Assembly: GCA_963513935.1 (NCBI GenBank)
Contig: OY740773.1
Location: forward strand, 100,549,291 to 100,613,290
DNA length: 64,000 bases
Reading direction: 5' to 3'
Origin: Aphrophora alni
Taxonomy: Eukaryota; Arthropoda; Insecta; Hemiptera; Aphrophoridae
In this document: positions 47,261-61,129 of the stretch, piece after piece
How positions within the stretch are numbered: the stretch's first letter is position 1
Layout: every line of letters starts with the position of its first letter
Made by a program: the position numbers and the translations under genes
The notes under the pieces: model-generated
Seen by the model: the letters and a program-made list of their open reading frames with translations, nothing else
Told to the model about the DNA's origin: nothing
Database searches by the model: none

Positions 47261-48789
47261 CAGGGTCCAAAATATATCTACATAATTTGACATTGATTTT
47301 TGACTCATTATAAAACTTTATTTATCTTAAGTATATGTGAGAAATTACGTATATGAACCAAACATATTTGAGTTAATTAATTTTGTTCATAGTTACCCAA
47401 TTCAATTATTTAAAATATTTTGTTTTAAACAATTATAATTTTAGGAAATCATGATTTAATTGCTCTAATAAAGCCTAACATACCAACCTTTTATTAATAT
47501 TCTAGATTGTTTTTTTTTTTTCGAAGATGGAGAGATTTTTTTCCATAAATAAGAATCTTCAAGTATTAAAGGATTTAAAGTGTTCTAGTACAAATATTAT
47601 CCCTGTAATCATCTGCAATCTTACGATTTATTTTATTGAAATTTTAAAATAAGTTGATGGCTGCCATCATGGTAATTACCCAGTCCCAAAATACAGTGTA
47701 ATAAAAATCCTCTTAAATGTAATACACAAAAGTTTGGTCTCTTGCATCTTCTAGGAAATGTTAAATTGTATTGGCAGATCAAGGGGTTGTACCCAGTAGC
47801 ATAAGTTTATTTAAAATGGTTGTTACATAAGTTTTATGAACCTTGTAATTGTATATATTACTACTTTCTTGACGTCAGCTAGGTTCTAACGGGCCTCTTA
47901 AATGTGTATATATTAGAAGATTACACTCGCTTCGCAAATGCTTCTGTTTCTGCTCTGGTAGGCCTCTAAGCTACATATGTGAAAAAACGGAAGTGTACAT
48001 ATGCAATGGACATGTTCCTGCTGGATCTCATAACTACATGAATATGATATTTCTTGGGAGGTCAAGTTTCGAAAGTACATTTTTGACAATAACTTCACTA
48101 TTTGTCGTTATAGAATCATGGGGTTGGTACCATTGCACGCAGAATTGAAATCTGCTTATTGTTATAAGTTGAATACTACATGAGACATGAACAAAAAACT
48201 GTTTAAAATTACCACCATTTTGATATTTTCAATTAGATTTTTCTGAATTTAGACTTTTTATCTACTATAATGCTTACGTAAAGAGCCAACGACAATGATG
48301 GATGGACAGCATTTTGCTAATTAGTTTTTGGTTCCCTGAGGCCATAAACATGAAGATCAGTAAAAAACATGGGTGTTAAAATTTTTTTAAATTACTAAAC
48401 ATATCCTATACTTTTTATGAAAAAGTAATAAATGGATAAGTTAGCCTGGAATTTGTTCATTAACATCCAATCTATCATTTGTAGGAAAAATATATTTTAA
48501 ATTGTCAATACTACCTAATGATATTTATGTACAACAGGAAGGAAAATATTACTTTATTTGGAAATACTGTAGTTGAAAACAACTAATCGTAACAATGTTT
48601 TCCTGAAATCTACAAATTATAATTATCTTGATTTGTTTAAAGTCTTTGCAATTAATTTTTGATTTTCCTTATTGTTTGCAATTCGTGAAAAGCAAACAAA
48701 TGACATACAAATTATATATTGAAGTTTTCCTCAAAATTTGCTGTTGTATATTGTTTGAAATTTGAAGTTGCCTTAATTATTTATTATTT

Positions 48790-49445
48790 TTTAATTAGGA
48801 GCATTTGGATTCAAGGCCCCTGGCACATCAACAAAGGCATATTTTGTTCCTTGGTAGACCTAACACAACTGACCAGCCTTTGAGACTTAATCGAGACTGA
48901 GCAGCTTAGTAGTCCAATACTAGGATCAGCACCCTCTCCTGGTTGACATGCTTCACAAAGATTTCTTTTCATAGTATTCAGTCTCTGACAATCAAGAAGA
49001 ATGTGATTGACAGTCTCATTGGACTGTCTGTATAGGGTGTCTTCCTCAATTATGCCCAATTTAAGCAGGTGCTTTCTGAAATGCAGTGACCTTGACTCAA
49101 ACTCACCAGCCTCCCAATGAGTGGTGCATTTGGCGCTTTTATAAGTCTTTTGGCAATAGTTTTTTCAGAATAAGTTCTGTCACCGACAACAGTGTTACTA
49201 TCTGGAATATTTTGTAATTGCATTATAGGAAGTTGTTTTGCTAATGCCACAGGCAGGTTTTGTTTTCATGAAGGGTAGTGATGGACCCTTTCCTGTCAGC
49301 TTGTCTGCACTCATTGTTAAAACAGGGTGCCAGAAGCAACCCTTTGAAAGTCTTTTGTAAGCAATGTAATGTGTAGTATCATATTGTTCTAATGTTTTAT
49401 CTCTATGGTAATTAACACAATTAAGAACCACTACTGAAGGTGATC
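48790..49445 (-). pseudogene. R1/Jockey-like LINE RNase H and tail
   Basis: Minus frames in order: SADKLTGKGPSLPFMKTKPACGI (RNase H end; usually NEKAD), then APLIGRLVSLSQGHC, then LGIIEEDTLYRQSNETVNHILLDCQRL, the Cys-His tail (LGIxEEDTCRxC...ETxxHILxDC). One Cys is replaced by Tyr. Three frames, so inactive. Confidence 0.75.
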
Positions 49446-50654
49446 CTTAGCCAATAGTGGAGAGCAAAAGGTAAGTGTTCAGTCTATCATGTATGCAATC
49501 CAAAAAATCAAGTTGACAGTCCTATATTTTGGACTCAATTACAAGAATTATAAAGAACATTCAAGTAAAATAAAAGCACAAATATTATTACAATTGGTAT
49601 ATTTACTATTTATCATTAATTCATTTTAATTACAAACATTTCAATAAATAATCATATTTATTTACAATAAAATATAGTTGTATTCAATAATTTAACAATT
49701 ACAACTAATTATAAAGATAACATAATTATATAATTATAAATAAACATTCAAGTCTTCAAAGTACAAATTTTACATACACAAGCAAGTTAAACTGCATTTT
49801 AGACAAAATAGTAATTATGTAGAAATATATTTACACATTACTTACTGGTAACTATCAGAATTTTAATTTTAATCAAAATTTCAACAGTTTTAAAAGTTAA
49901 GCTACAGTATAAGAATTGAAAAAAGAAGAAAGAAAAGTAACAAAGAAGAAAAGAGGAAAGAATGAACATGCTATATTATCTTATGATTTTTAATCTGAAT
50001 AAGTAAACATTAACTATTTTCAGAAAGAGTAGAGATGAGAAAAATATTTTGGAGACAAATATAATTATCATAAATGCTGTAATAAAATTGAACTTCTGTT
50101 TTATATATTGATTACTTTAAAGATAATTGAAATAAAACTTAGGAATTAAAATACAATTTTGAAAGTATAACAAGGTTAAACATGAATTAAATCATTTTTA
50201 GTAGCAATAGATAATGATTCTGTGATATAACAGCCTGTAAAAGGTTTAGTCCTACTAGAGGTTTTTCATTAGGATAATATATAGTGTAATAAAATTCCCC
50301 TTTCATTGTAATTCTAGCCTTTCCAACTAGAATTTCTACCAAACTTAGCTTTACTTTTTTTTCATGATGCTGGGTTAGATTAATTTTTGAGCAAGAATTA
50401 GGTTACTATCATATGCCAAGGGAGAGTATTAGTTGTTAGAGTTGCAAGGTTTTAAGTATTTGTGAGTTATTTAATTACTTATTGTAGTTACGGTTTAAGT
50501 TGACCTGTTTGGAAGATTATACCATAATTACAACGGTATATCTATCCAGTAGTATCTGAACTATTACTTATTTATTAAAATTGGATATTTGGCCAGTACA
50601 CTCCATCCTTTTTTCAACATTAATTGCAAGTGTTTTAATTATGGTCTTACTCAA

Positions 50655-50853
50655 GACTTTTTTGAGGAGTCCAATATGTTTACTGCAAACATTAAAACAA
50701 GACTAATGCTGTCTGCTCGTCGAGATACTCGTATAGACTTGCATTACTAACAAGTACTATACAAACGGACTATATTAGCGCTGAAACAAGCGGGCTAGAT
50801 TAGTAATGTTTCAATGTTCACAGTAAAAGTATTGGACACCTCAAGAAAGACTA
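50655..50853. repeat. Foldback 3
   Basis: 50655-50706 and 50799-50853 are inverted copies at roughly 80% (AGACTTTTTTGAGGAGTCCAA, TTTACTGCAAACATT). The spacer of about 90 bp is GC-richer and contains GACTATATTAGCGCTGAAAC. Candidate short MITE. Confidence 0.6.
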
Positions 50854-51619
50854 TTGAAATACAGTTGAAACATTGAGAATTAACAATTTTTAAAAAATCA
50901 CTGTGTAGTTCAGAACTATAATTTTAATATCGATGACAACTCCTGCAAAATATTAAAGTCTATTATTTGTTATAGTTATTTTTTAAACGAGAATTAACTG
51001 TATTAATTTTATTAGTGTATGATTAATCACTATTAGACAACTGTGTAGGCTTTGTAAAATATATATATTTTATTTAAACTAAGTAATAAAAATTAGATCT
51101 GGTTGTTAAATACACTTAGAATTGTTGATAAATACATGTGTTGACGTACTATGAAGGCTTTAAAAACATGGTTGAATATCAAACGCCACAAGATATTAAC
51201 AAATATTGCACTTTTATTTATTACAAACATTACTTTTTTCAGGTAATAATTGGGGTATTAACCCTTTTTTCTTTTAATTAGAATACCCATGTGCCTCATC
51301 AACTTGTAATTTGTTTAAAAATAAAATATTTTAACTCAGGGAACCTGAAAACCGAATTAACTTTCGCTGAACTAAATGTGAGACAACAATCTATATCCGT
51401 GACCGATGTTTGTTGCCATAGTAATAAAAGTCGTGTATTACAACTAGCTAAATGATTGTATCAGCATGAAGTTTTTTTTAAAGAATTTTGGTAAGCACAA
51501 CTTATGTAAAATGACTGGGTGTATGTATTTTAAAATTGTAAATAAAGACCAATCCAAAAAATTGAGTTTTGTACAAGTGAAAAAAGTGCTTTTAGGAAAC
51601 TTTATAGAGCTAAAGAAGG

Positions 51620-52010
51620 TAATTTTTGACATGCAGACTTCACTATATTGTATTTATACAGGAAAACCAAATCAATTTTTGTGTTGAAAAATCTCAAAAA
51701 ATATTGCACGAGACATACTACACTTCTTATCTCCAATTACAGACTTATCTACATCTTTGGTATGGCATAATTTTGTGGGGTAACTATGGAATCCTGCAGA
51801 AATGCATTCAAAGATTTGGAAATAACTTTTCCAAGTTTATATGTTTTTGAGACCATTATATATAAGAAGATAGAATTAAAACCTCTGTATAATAGGGATT
51901 TTCATGATCATAACACCAGAAAAGGAAATTTTCTAAAGGATCAGCCTCATAGGCTAAATATTTCATTCATGAGTCAGACTTTGAACAGAGCAGTTGGATG
52001 TTGACTGTGC
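51620..52010 (+). pseudogene. Jockey/CR1-like LINE RT 3' fragment 3
   Basis: Frames contain TYLHLWYGIILWGN, then KIELKPLYNRDFHDHNTRKGNFL, the end of the same LINE family as at 13.9 and 18.7 kb. Broken by shifts. Confidence 0.65.
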
Positions 52011-55000
52011 TATCTAATGTTGTCAGATATAGTATGGCATCTGAAATCGTAATTCTTGAAAAGCAAAGCAAATCAGATCTATCAAATAGATTTTCATTTT
52101 TAAAAGTGAAAATTGTTCGTTAGGGTGTCTACATCATTTTCAATAAAATTTTAACTTCCGCTTGTAACAATTTACCCCTTTAAGGGCTCAAAAGGGGGAA
52201 AAATTATGTAAGTAAGAAAATCATTAATATTAGGGGGAAAATGTTAAAAATAATTTATTTATGAGTTTTTTGGGTCGCTGAATCTGAAAATTGGGGTTCC
52301 ATGAGCTGGAAAACACGCATTCACCCCAAATTTGCAAAAAACACCCATTTTTGTAATTTTATCAATATTTTATTTAAGAGTCTTAAGTTACGTTTTTTGA
52401 GTCAGAAATCACAAATAACTTAAGTTACGTTGGGGTCCCATGTGCTAAAAAATTTTGCAACACACTTAAATTGGCAAAACAACCCCTTAAGGAGGTGTTT
52501 TTGCAATATACTCTATAAAAGCAAATATATTGAAGCTTTTATGCAATGGATATGTTTTTTGGGATAATAAAATAGAATTTTTTAGTCATATGTGTAGTAA
52601 AGATTTCCAAGTGAATTATAGTAATGATGTAATCATTCATGACCAAGAATATGAGTTTATAGTTGATGATATTCATGTAAAAAGATATCGTAGTTTGAAA
52701 TTAAAGAAAGACATAGGCTCAAGACTTTCTGTTTTGACATAGAGTAAGTACCAGTCAAATGATGAAATTAAAAATTGTTATGTGGAGTTGATAAAAAGAT
52801 CTTTGGAAGAGCAGATAAATTTTTTTTGAGAGTACAAGTGATTTTACTATAGCTTGTGTTCCAAGAAAATAATTCTTCAAGAATTAGTCATTTTTTATAT
52901 GGACATTTTGACAAGCCATTCATGCAATACAGCAACGCCTAACTCCTCTCCTCACGTGACATTTGGTGCAGAAAAATCACTGAAATATAGTAAATTTCGA
53001 TACATTTACTCAGTATCGGGAGAGTTTTGATGATTCGTGGCTTAAAATCAGCTATCTTGGTGGCCCCCTTGCAAACACATGTAAAGAATTATTACACTGC
53101 TAATAACGCTTTCAATTAATAATAATTTGTATTTAATTGTGTTCAGAATAAAAGAAATATTAGACTATATAATTTTATATACAATTTATGAACACTATAC
53201 AAAAGAGAAGAAATCCATTTCAAAAGTCTGTTAGTATTAACTTTGAACTACTATTATTTACATCAACAAAGGATTAATGTAATTGTTTGGATTTTACAAG
53301 TTCATTCAACAAACTTTCATGGCGAAAAAGTAAATAATTATATCACAGAAATCAAGTTCTTTGAAAAATTCCCCACTTGAAACAAAACTGACTAAATTAG
53401 AGTGTCTTAAGTTAGGGTATATATATGCATAGTTTAACTTAACTACTATATGTGCTTTTTGTACTAGAACTAGCTCATTAGGGCAGAATTAGTCCACTAG
53501 TAGTTAAAATTTTGGCTGTATGGTTTTTGAGACTTTTGGTTTTATATGCCATAGCCTGGTCAGAAATCTACCCTTGCTTATACTATACTTTAAAATAAAA
53601 AAATTAATGTTGTTGGGAAATAGATTATAATATCCAGGGGGAGCAGAGAGTTTTCATTAGCGGTCAGGATTTATAAAAACATGTTACCATTCAAACTTAA
53701 CTTTTCAGCTTTTAAGTGTGGATTCTCATCTATCTAAATATATAATTATGAATGTATCAAATAGGCCTAAAACATATAAATAATTTATTCTTATTATTGA
53801 TCAATGATTTTGTATAATTATTGTATTTGATTAATGTTATCATTGTTACAACTAGATAAATATTCCTTCTCTTTTTAAACCTTCTTAAATCTTGTTTTAT
53901 AAAAATGATATAGCTAGAATCTAAACCATAGCTTCACATGAGATTTCAACTTTCTGGGTCATGTAATTTTAAAATTTCAAGGGTGTCAGTTGATGACTCA
54001 GGTCTCTGCTCCCCCCTCCAGTTTCACTTCCCCTAACACTACTCTTGTCTACCTCATGAATTTATCTGTGGTGATTATAGTATTTGTATGAAAAACAAGT
54101 CATTCAACACTGAGTACTTATAGTAGATCTATACTTATTTTGTATAACAACACATTACATAGGTCATTTTTGTAAATAAGCCTACATACAAATATCAAAC
54201 TTTAATTAAACAAAAAAAAAAAAAAAAAAACACAATTTTGTCATTAGTGGGGAGGTATAACTATAACACATTAAGAAAGAGGAAACAGTTTTCAAATACA
54301 TAATGTTTTATTGCAAAACCTTTTACCTTCAGGTTATTGCTCCATCCTCCTTCCTTAATTAAAGTAATGAAGTATTTTGATTGTCATACGTAAGTTTATA
54401 ACATAGTGTTGGCATGGAGTTACCATTTTATTAGTAAGTATGTTAGGTCATATTATACTGATACATCTTGGGCATTAGAGCATAACCAATTTTCTGTTTA
54501 ATTATTCATAATGGTGTTCAATTTAAATGAGAATAATTTTCAATTATTTTCCAACAATATTTCAATAGCTGTCTGTTATTTTCAAACAGAACACCCAGTT
54601 ATTTACACATGCTAATCCTATAATAATATCCAAATTTCATACTTTTATCACATTAAAAAAAAAAGAGTAATTTGATATAAACTATAATTTTAAGTAATTT
54701 TCATAAAATATTTTAATGGTCGACATTATACAATATGTGGTTTCATTTTAATCACAGCCTATTCTTACTCATCAAGTATGGCTTTTTCTGACTTTCCACA
54801 AAAGAATGGGAAAGTTATATATCCACTTCTATAAGTTGTCAATTAACCCTTAACTATTCACCCCCCCCTTTTAGTAACACAAATGTTTGTGTGGGGATAT
54901 GCCAGACCTCCCAATTTAGAAAATTAAACATATTTTCTTGATTGACTCTAAAGTTAGTATTTTTATAGAATTTTACAATTTCAGTTTTTGCTTTTTCTTT

Positions 55001-57403
55001 CTTAGAAATATTGTAATTAAAGCAATTGTCATTGCAAATAATTAACAAAAATCGTTTACTTTCCTAGAAAATAGTAAATAAAATGTGTGCTAATCACTCA
55101 CTAAAAAGTTATACAAACACTCATGTGGGGATCTGTCAAACCTGAGGCACATTTTGATATACTGTATGAATTAGTAGCTCACCAAAAATTCACAAAAAAC
55201 GATTCTGTTGATGACTCATTATCATTTGTAGGTACTGAATAAGATGTCAGGTTAGCCAACATACACCAGCTCATAACACAAAATTTGCCTGCCTGTTGGA
55301 CCCCTACGTGAGTACAATTACAAACCCCTATACAGTACAATTAGAAATTTCTAGACTTTCAATTTAATTTAAATATTCAATTTTACCACATTTAATTTAA
55401 TCCAATTTTAAGTAACACATTGACTTGCCTAATAACTTTTAAAATAAGTTTGAGCAAGTTATATACTGGTATGAACACTTTAATTTCTAAAACAAGTTAA
55501 TAATATTTTTTATGTGTTTGCAAAATTTTTAAAGTGTTATTAAAGCAATTTTTAAAGCAATATTAAATTGTTAAAACAATATTTTTTACAATCATATTTT
55601 GGGGGCTTGGAAATGATGAAACGTATTAATGATGTACAGCAATTAAGGATACATACAGGGTTTATCACAGGGATAAAACAACATAACAATGTGGCAGCTC
55701 CATGATACTGTGTTTAGATAATAGCTTACAAACACTTGCGATTTTTTTCTGTAAACTTTACTTTCAAAAATTAGATGTGGCTACGGAATGGAAAATTTTC
55801 AAGACAACTCCAATTTATAATTCTTAGAAAATCATTACAATTAGACTGTTTTCAACTACTTTGTTTAAGTGGTGTTTACCCTGCTATTCATATAGAAATA
55901 TTATTATCTATTATTGACAATTTAAATAAATGATAGTTTTCATGTTTAAAAATTCCTGCTTATTACAAAAGTATATCTTAACACTTCGTTAAAGTGGTAA
56001 GATTGTAGACTTCGGCTTGGATCATTTTCATCCAGGTATTCTGTACCCTTAAGCATGTAGTACTTTATGTTTTGTGCAATCATCTATCATATCTTATTCC
56101 ACAATTTGTAGTGCAAAGTGAGATGCTTTATTGTTGTTTGGTCAAGTTAAAACCAATTTTATATTTTTATTTTATTCAATATGTTTAATAATTTGTAATT
56201 TCAATGTTAGACCTAACCCACAAAGAAGTTTAGTATCCTCTATCAATTCTATCCTAAGCATAGATTTATAAATGTACTCAAGGAATAGTAAGAATAACAC
56301 TATGTTTTCAAATGTGTTTAAACCAATGATATGTGTCCAAACAAAGTCGCCGAAACTTTTTGTTACGAAAAAGAAAAATTAAATTGTATAGTAGTATTCT
56401 TCTACTACTTTCTTATCAAAATATAAACTAATTTAATAGAAGGGAATTTTTTCATAAACATCCAAATTTCTGTTTGTAGAAAACATATAAAACTTATGAA
56501 AAGGAGTATACACTACTTTAAGTTGAAATAGTTAAAAAGCCAATCATAATGATTTTATGTTTTTTCTAAATAAAATGTAGTTTTTATTAAAATTTTCCAC
56601 TATATAAACATGTCTAAAATTAAAAGTAAGGTTGTCATAACTATAATCAAAACAATATTTTCTAGGCACTGTAAGATAGAGTATCACATTATCCCTGTGG
56701 CAGTGCATAATCATAAATCTATTATTTTCACACCTTTCCCTACAATTTACGTTTGTTTCCTTCACTTTATATAAAATACTACAAAAACGATAATACATAC
56801 ACAAATCAATGGAAAAATGACACTTAACACTTAAAATTAGTATGACACTTATACAGACTGAATATCATCTTTTCATTCATACAAATAATTGTCATTTGCT
56901 CTAGGGTTATAGACACAGCCACGGAAAACTAAAGGCATACAATATAAAAATTAATAGCCTATAGATATCCAATAAAAGAAACATGCTTATAAAATATTTC
57001 TGTTAGCTACTTTGTAAATGTAAAAACACTTTTATTACTTAAAAAACACTAAACAATAAGCGATAAATCAAATGAATTAGCTTAATGTTGAATAATGTTT
57101 ATCTTAAATTTATTTACACATTTTGTACAAAATTTCACTTCCACATTTATTACAATGTACAAGAACTTAACTATGTACGATAACTATTGACAACACTAAT
57201 ATTTTGTATAAAAAAATATGGATTAGGCCTTTCCCAACGTTAATGTACAACTTGTTATTATTATTAGACATTAAATGATTGAAGAAATTTGATAGTATCA
57301 GAATATGTTAAAACTTTATGAATTACTTTAAATCCAAGATGTCCAAAATAGCAACTGAAACAATTAAGATGAGTTTGCTAGGTTCATCTTAAAAGTCTGA
57401 AAA
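52011..57403. other. No gene seen; 3' UTR of the 57.4 kb gene at the right end
   Basis: Long AT-rich stretch. 52130-52510 has short repeated GTTACGTT and CCCCTTAAG-type blocks of unknown nature. TTAACCCTTAACTATTCACC at 54844 looks like a single TTAA-element end without a partner. The minus-strand AATAAA near 57152-57147 could end the transcript of the gene at 57.4-58.0 kb. Confidence 0.4.
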
Positions 57404-57996
57404 TCATCTAGTTTCCTGAGGTATATCTGTTAAATAAGCAGTGTTATTAAAGTTCATCGATACTGATCGTACATTTGGTTTAATAACAAATGTGAACGGT
57501 GAGTTTGAATGAACAGGTACAGCTATATTTACTGCCATATCATTAGGCGATATTGAACGTGGTGTTGTTGAAGGTGTTTTATTCATCGGCGAAGATGACC
57601 TATTGTGTGTTACAGTAATTCCAGGTGCGGATGGTCGAGCAGCACGACTATTGTCGATAAGAGGTGTTTGTGGTGCTGATCGTTGTATCAACTGCAAGCT
57701 TGATAATAGGCCTTGGTTAGTTCGACTTAATAAATTAGGATCCACTGACAGCTGTCGAATGTTTTGATATGATCTAGTGTGATTTTCTTCAGGAGGTTGA
57801 CTCACTTGCCGTATTGCACCACGTGTTGTATTACGGCGCTGAGGATTTGGCGTTTGGCGCTGAGATATTCTGAAACTGCTGAAACTGGCGAGACGATTTG
57901 AACTACGGTTGCCAGCTGGAGATAGAGAGGCATCAAAGACACCGCGAGAAGATGATGACTGTTGGGACTTTGTCCTACTCAGACCGCTACTCCCCT
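57404..57996 (-). CDS. 3'-terminal coding exon of an unrecognised Ser/Pro-rich protein
   Basis: Minus-strand open frame of 197 codons including the stop (57406-57404). It begins at an AG acceptor (exon start 57996, split codon, phase 1). The sequence is rich in Ser, Asn, Gln, Pro and Arg, with short basic Ser-Pro stretches such as RSSSPMNKTPSTTPRSISP, likely phosphorylation sites, and it looks disordered. The last 35 residues (FTFVIKPNVRSVSMNF to DIPQETR) are more hydrophobic and could be a conserved tail. Codon use and lack of stops over about 600 nt in very AT-rich DNA argue for a real exon. I do not recognise the family. No upstream exon was found between 58 kb and the window end, so the rest of the gene probably lies beyond it. 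An ATG-free frame upstream supports an internal acceptor rather than a start. Confidence 0.7.
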
Positions 57997-58019
57997 CTGT
58001 GACAAATATTTTAAATTAG

Positions 58020-59690
58020 ATTATTGTGTTAAAAATATTCAAGTTTTTCATAAAACATATAAATCTAGACTGTTGTAATAAACATAGACTAATAAAAATG
58101 AAATTTTTACATAAAAACAAGTATGAAATAAAATAACTGATATTTAGAAAATAAAATAAATTACTTTTCAAAGATCATAAGATAATCTTTGTTATCTATA
58201 TTTTTTATGTTTTAAATGATACAAAATTAGGAAAGTAATGAGGTCAAATTTTATTTTTTATCTTACTTTAATTAAATATTTAAACAAAATAATTAAAATT
58301 ATACATACAATTGGACCATAAGTCTCAGTCCCCCATCAAATTTGTTAATAATTGGAAAACAAAATACACATTTTGATTAAAAACTCTACTTTTTTGTACA
58401 AAAACTTGTTTACTCGCTTCTTAAACCATGTGGGGGGTCAATTTAAATATTAAGAGGAGGGGGTTATATAATACATCCTTTAAAAGGTCTTGATTAGTAG
58501 AGAAAAATATCGTAAAGAAAACATAATTTAAACCAAAATAACAGCCTGTCAAATTTTAAAACACTCTCTTTAACACATTTTTTACAAAGCACAGAGTAGC
58601 TTTTAACAATATTTTGTGTGAGAATTAATGCTCCTTTTGCAGTACTTTATGATGTACAATATTGTAAAGTTTATAAACTGCACATTCCATATTTAAGATA
58701 AGTAAAGTCTAGACCATGCCATTACTGATTTTTTTTGATAATGGGGTTTATTTATTGAATAAAATTGCATCCCTTTAATTATTTAATTTCTTTAAATTCC
58801 TTTAATAATAATGTAACATTTTTCACCACTCAGAAGATCCTCAATATAACAATTACATCATACAATACTGCTACAAAATTTGTATGTTAAAAACTACTCT
58901 GTGTTTTAGTTGAACAATGAGTTTAAAGAAACTCTGTTTAAATTTTTTACCATTTCTCATTTTGGATTGGTTCAATATAATTATGTTTTCTTTTTGCCAT
59001 TTTTCTCTACTGGTCAAGACTTTTTAAAGATGTATCACATGAACATTCTTATCAATGAGAACCCCTATTGCTCCCATTAGAGTAAAACAAATTGCTATAC
59101 CAAACAATAGAAGTTATACTCAAACTAATATTTCCAAAATTTGAATTATTTATTGTAATTTTATTATTTAAAAAAAATTCTGATTCTTACGATCCATTGT
59201 ATATGCATATTTTGACTATATTTTAACTAATGTCCATAACAATATAGATAAAAAAATATGAATTTGCCACACCATAGCAGAAAAAAGCAGAATTGTTAAT
59301 ATGTTAATTTTTTTTTGGAAATATCTCACCTTTTATAACCAGCAAGAAAGAAAATAGAATTTTATATGTTTTTACTATAGTTTCAAGTGGTAAATATTTT
59401 AGAAGAATCAAACTTGTAGTTTAATTTTGTAGTAAAAAGAAAACTTCATGTATGTCTGATCATTTAGCAGCGTGTACATTTTGTTGTTATATTCTGAGTT
59501 TGTTATTATAAATGTAATGTTACCTTTACTCCCTGATAAGATAACTATGTCATAATGAATTGACATTATTTATAAAATATTGGTTGTATATAATGTACAG
59601 AACTAACTTGACGATTTTACAAAGGATTGAAACCAACTGCAAATGTAAATAGTGTGTGTGACTACATAAGCGTATGATTTTATATTTAAA
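58020..59690. other. No gene seen
   Basis: Presumed intron upstream of the 57.4 kb terminal exon (minus strand). AT-rich; no exon recognised. Confidence 0.4.
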
Positions 59691-59699
59691 ATACATATG

Positions 59700-59830
59700 G
59701 AGTGGAAATTGCAAAACATGCAAGATGTTTTGACAACCTCCGAGCTGCCAATTTGTTTAGAGGCTAAAGCCCTAAACTTATTGTATGTACAAGAGATTTC
59801 AGGTTCAATACCCATGGGGATCTAAAAGAA
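59700..59830 (+). repeat. tRNA-derived SINE-like fragment
   Basis: GCTAAAGCCCTAAAC (anticodon-stem-like) and GGTTCAATACCC (B-box-like, matching GGTTCRANNCC) lie in the order and spacing of a tRNA-derived SINE head, starting CCTCCGAGCTG. It is not an intact tRNA. The antisense open frame here is spurious. Confidence 0.45.
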
Positions 59831-60599
59831 TTAAAGAGACCTAGTATTGTGAGAAAAAAAGAGGGCAACTTTAATTGGTAGTAAATCCTGCTAATGAAAG
59901 CTAAAATATGGCGATATAAATGTAATGTTCTGACTCCACATCACATGATCAAAAGCTGTCTAGTAAGAAATGCTACAGATAGATATACACTGATGTAATT
60001 CCCAATTCGGTTCATTTGAAAATTTCAACAAAATCAAACCGGATAAATATAATTTTCAATGGAACCAGAATGAAGTTATTAAAAGACCAAATTTATAAAA
60101 TGAGAATATATTTAAATAATTTTAATGAAACTGTATTGGAAACATATTTTCGGTTGATTTCAGATCAAGGAAACTGGCACTTTATTGATAGAATTTCCTT
60201 TAAAAATTCAGAAAGAGTTTTATAATTAATTACTAACATGTAATGAACAAATTAACTGTTAATCTACAGGGAAACAGAGAACATCTGTATTGAAAAAGGG
60301 ATTGCATCATATCTCCCAGGAAGGTACTTACTGAAAGTGTGATTCATTATGTTGAGACCACTATCAAAGAATTTTCATCAGAACTACGAAAAATAAACTC
60401 TGCCTCTTAATAATATTACAAGGATCATTTTTTAAGAACAGTTTTGTTGCAGATTACAATAACATTATTAAAGGATCAAAATTTTTACTATATATAAACT
60501 AGAAAATTTCTTTATTTTTCTACATAATCTTTATGGAAATCGAAGCATTAGTTGAGACATGCTAAAAGTTTGTTGATCCCTTAATCATAGAATCCCTAT

Positions 60600-61120
60600 C
60601 CCTTTAACCAATTGAAACTGAATTTTTCAATTCATCTTCATTTGCCACTCATATTTCTCAAAAAAATCCTTGAGCTTAGGAAAAAAGTTAGAACTTTGAG
60701 GGTGCAAAATCAGGACTCAACCCCTATAGGAGGGGTGATCAAGTTTTTCCAAGCTAACTTACCCAGTAACAACAAAATCAGTACTGCAGTGTGTGACCAA
60801 GCATTGTCATCATTCAGACAGACGCCTCTTGTGAGTAGAATATGCTGGCAGTTTTGGATTGTCATTGTTGTGTTATATATATCCAAGTTTATTTTTAGTT
60901 CACAAGACAGTAATTCAACCAAAAGAATAATGCTTTTCCTATCTCAAAAAATTGTAAACATGATTTTTTGAGTCGACAGAATCTAGATAATTTTTTTGGT
61001 TTTATTGACGATTGCGACATTGCCATTCTTTGGATTGCTGCTTTGTCTCAGTTTAGTAATGAGAGATTCAAGTTTTATCCATGGTCACAATGCCATTTTG
61101 GTTACAGCTCTCAAAAACCA
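60600..61120 (-). pseudogene. mariner transposase fragment 1
   Basis: Minus frames: VTMDKTWISHY (first catalytic Asp), TETKQQSKEWQC, a gap, LNDDNAWSHTA (second Asp), LAWKNLITPP and, shifted, DFAPSKFxLFPKLKDFF. This is the order of a D,D34D mariner C-terminal half. Several stops; termini not found. Confidence 0.75.
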
Positions 61121-61129
61121 ATAGAGCAT

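Noticed and set aside
54844..54875. Possible TTAA-element terminus
   Set aside because: No inverted partner found within several kb.
59603..59815. 70-codon minus-strand open frame
   Set aside because: Antisense to a SINE-like tRNA-derived segment.
60016..60225. 69-codon plus-strand open frame
   Set aside because: Asn/Ile/Lys-rich AT composition, no similarity I can name, no splice or promoter context.
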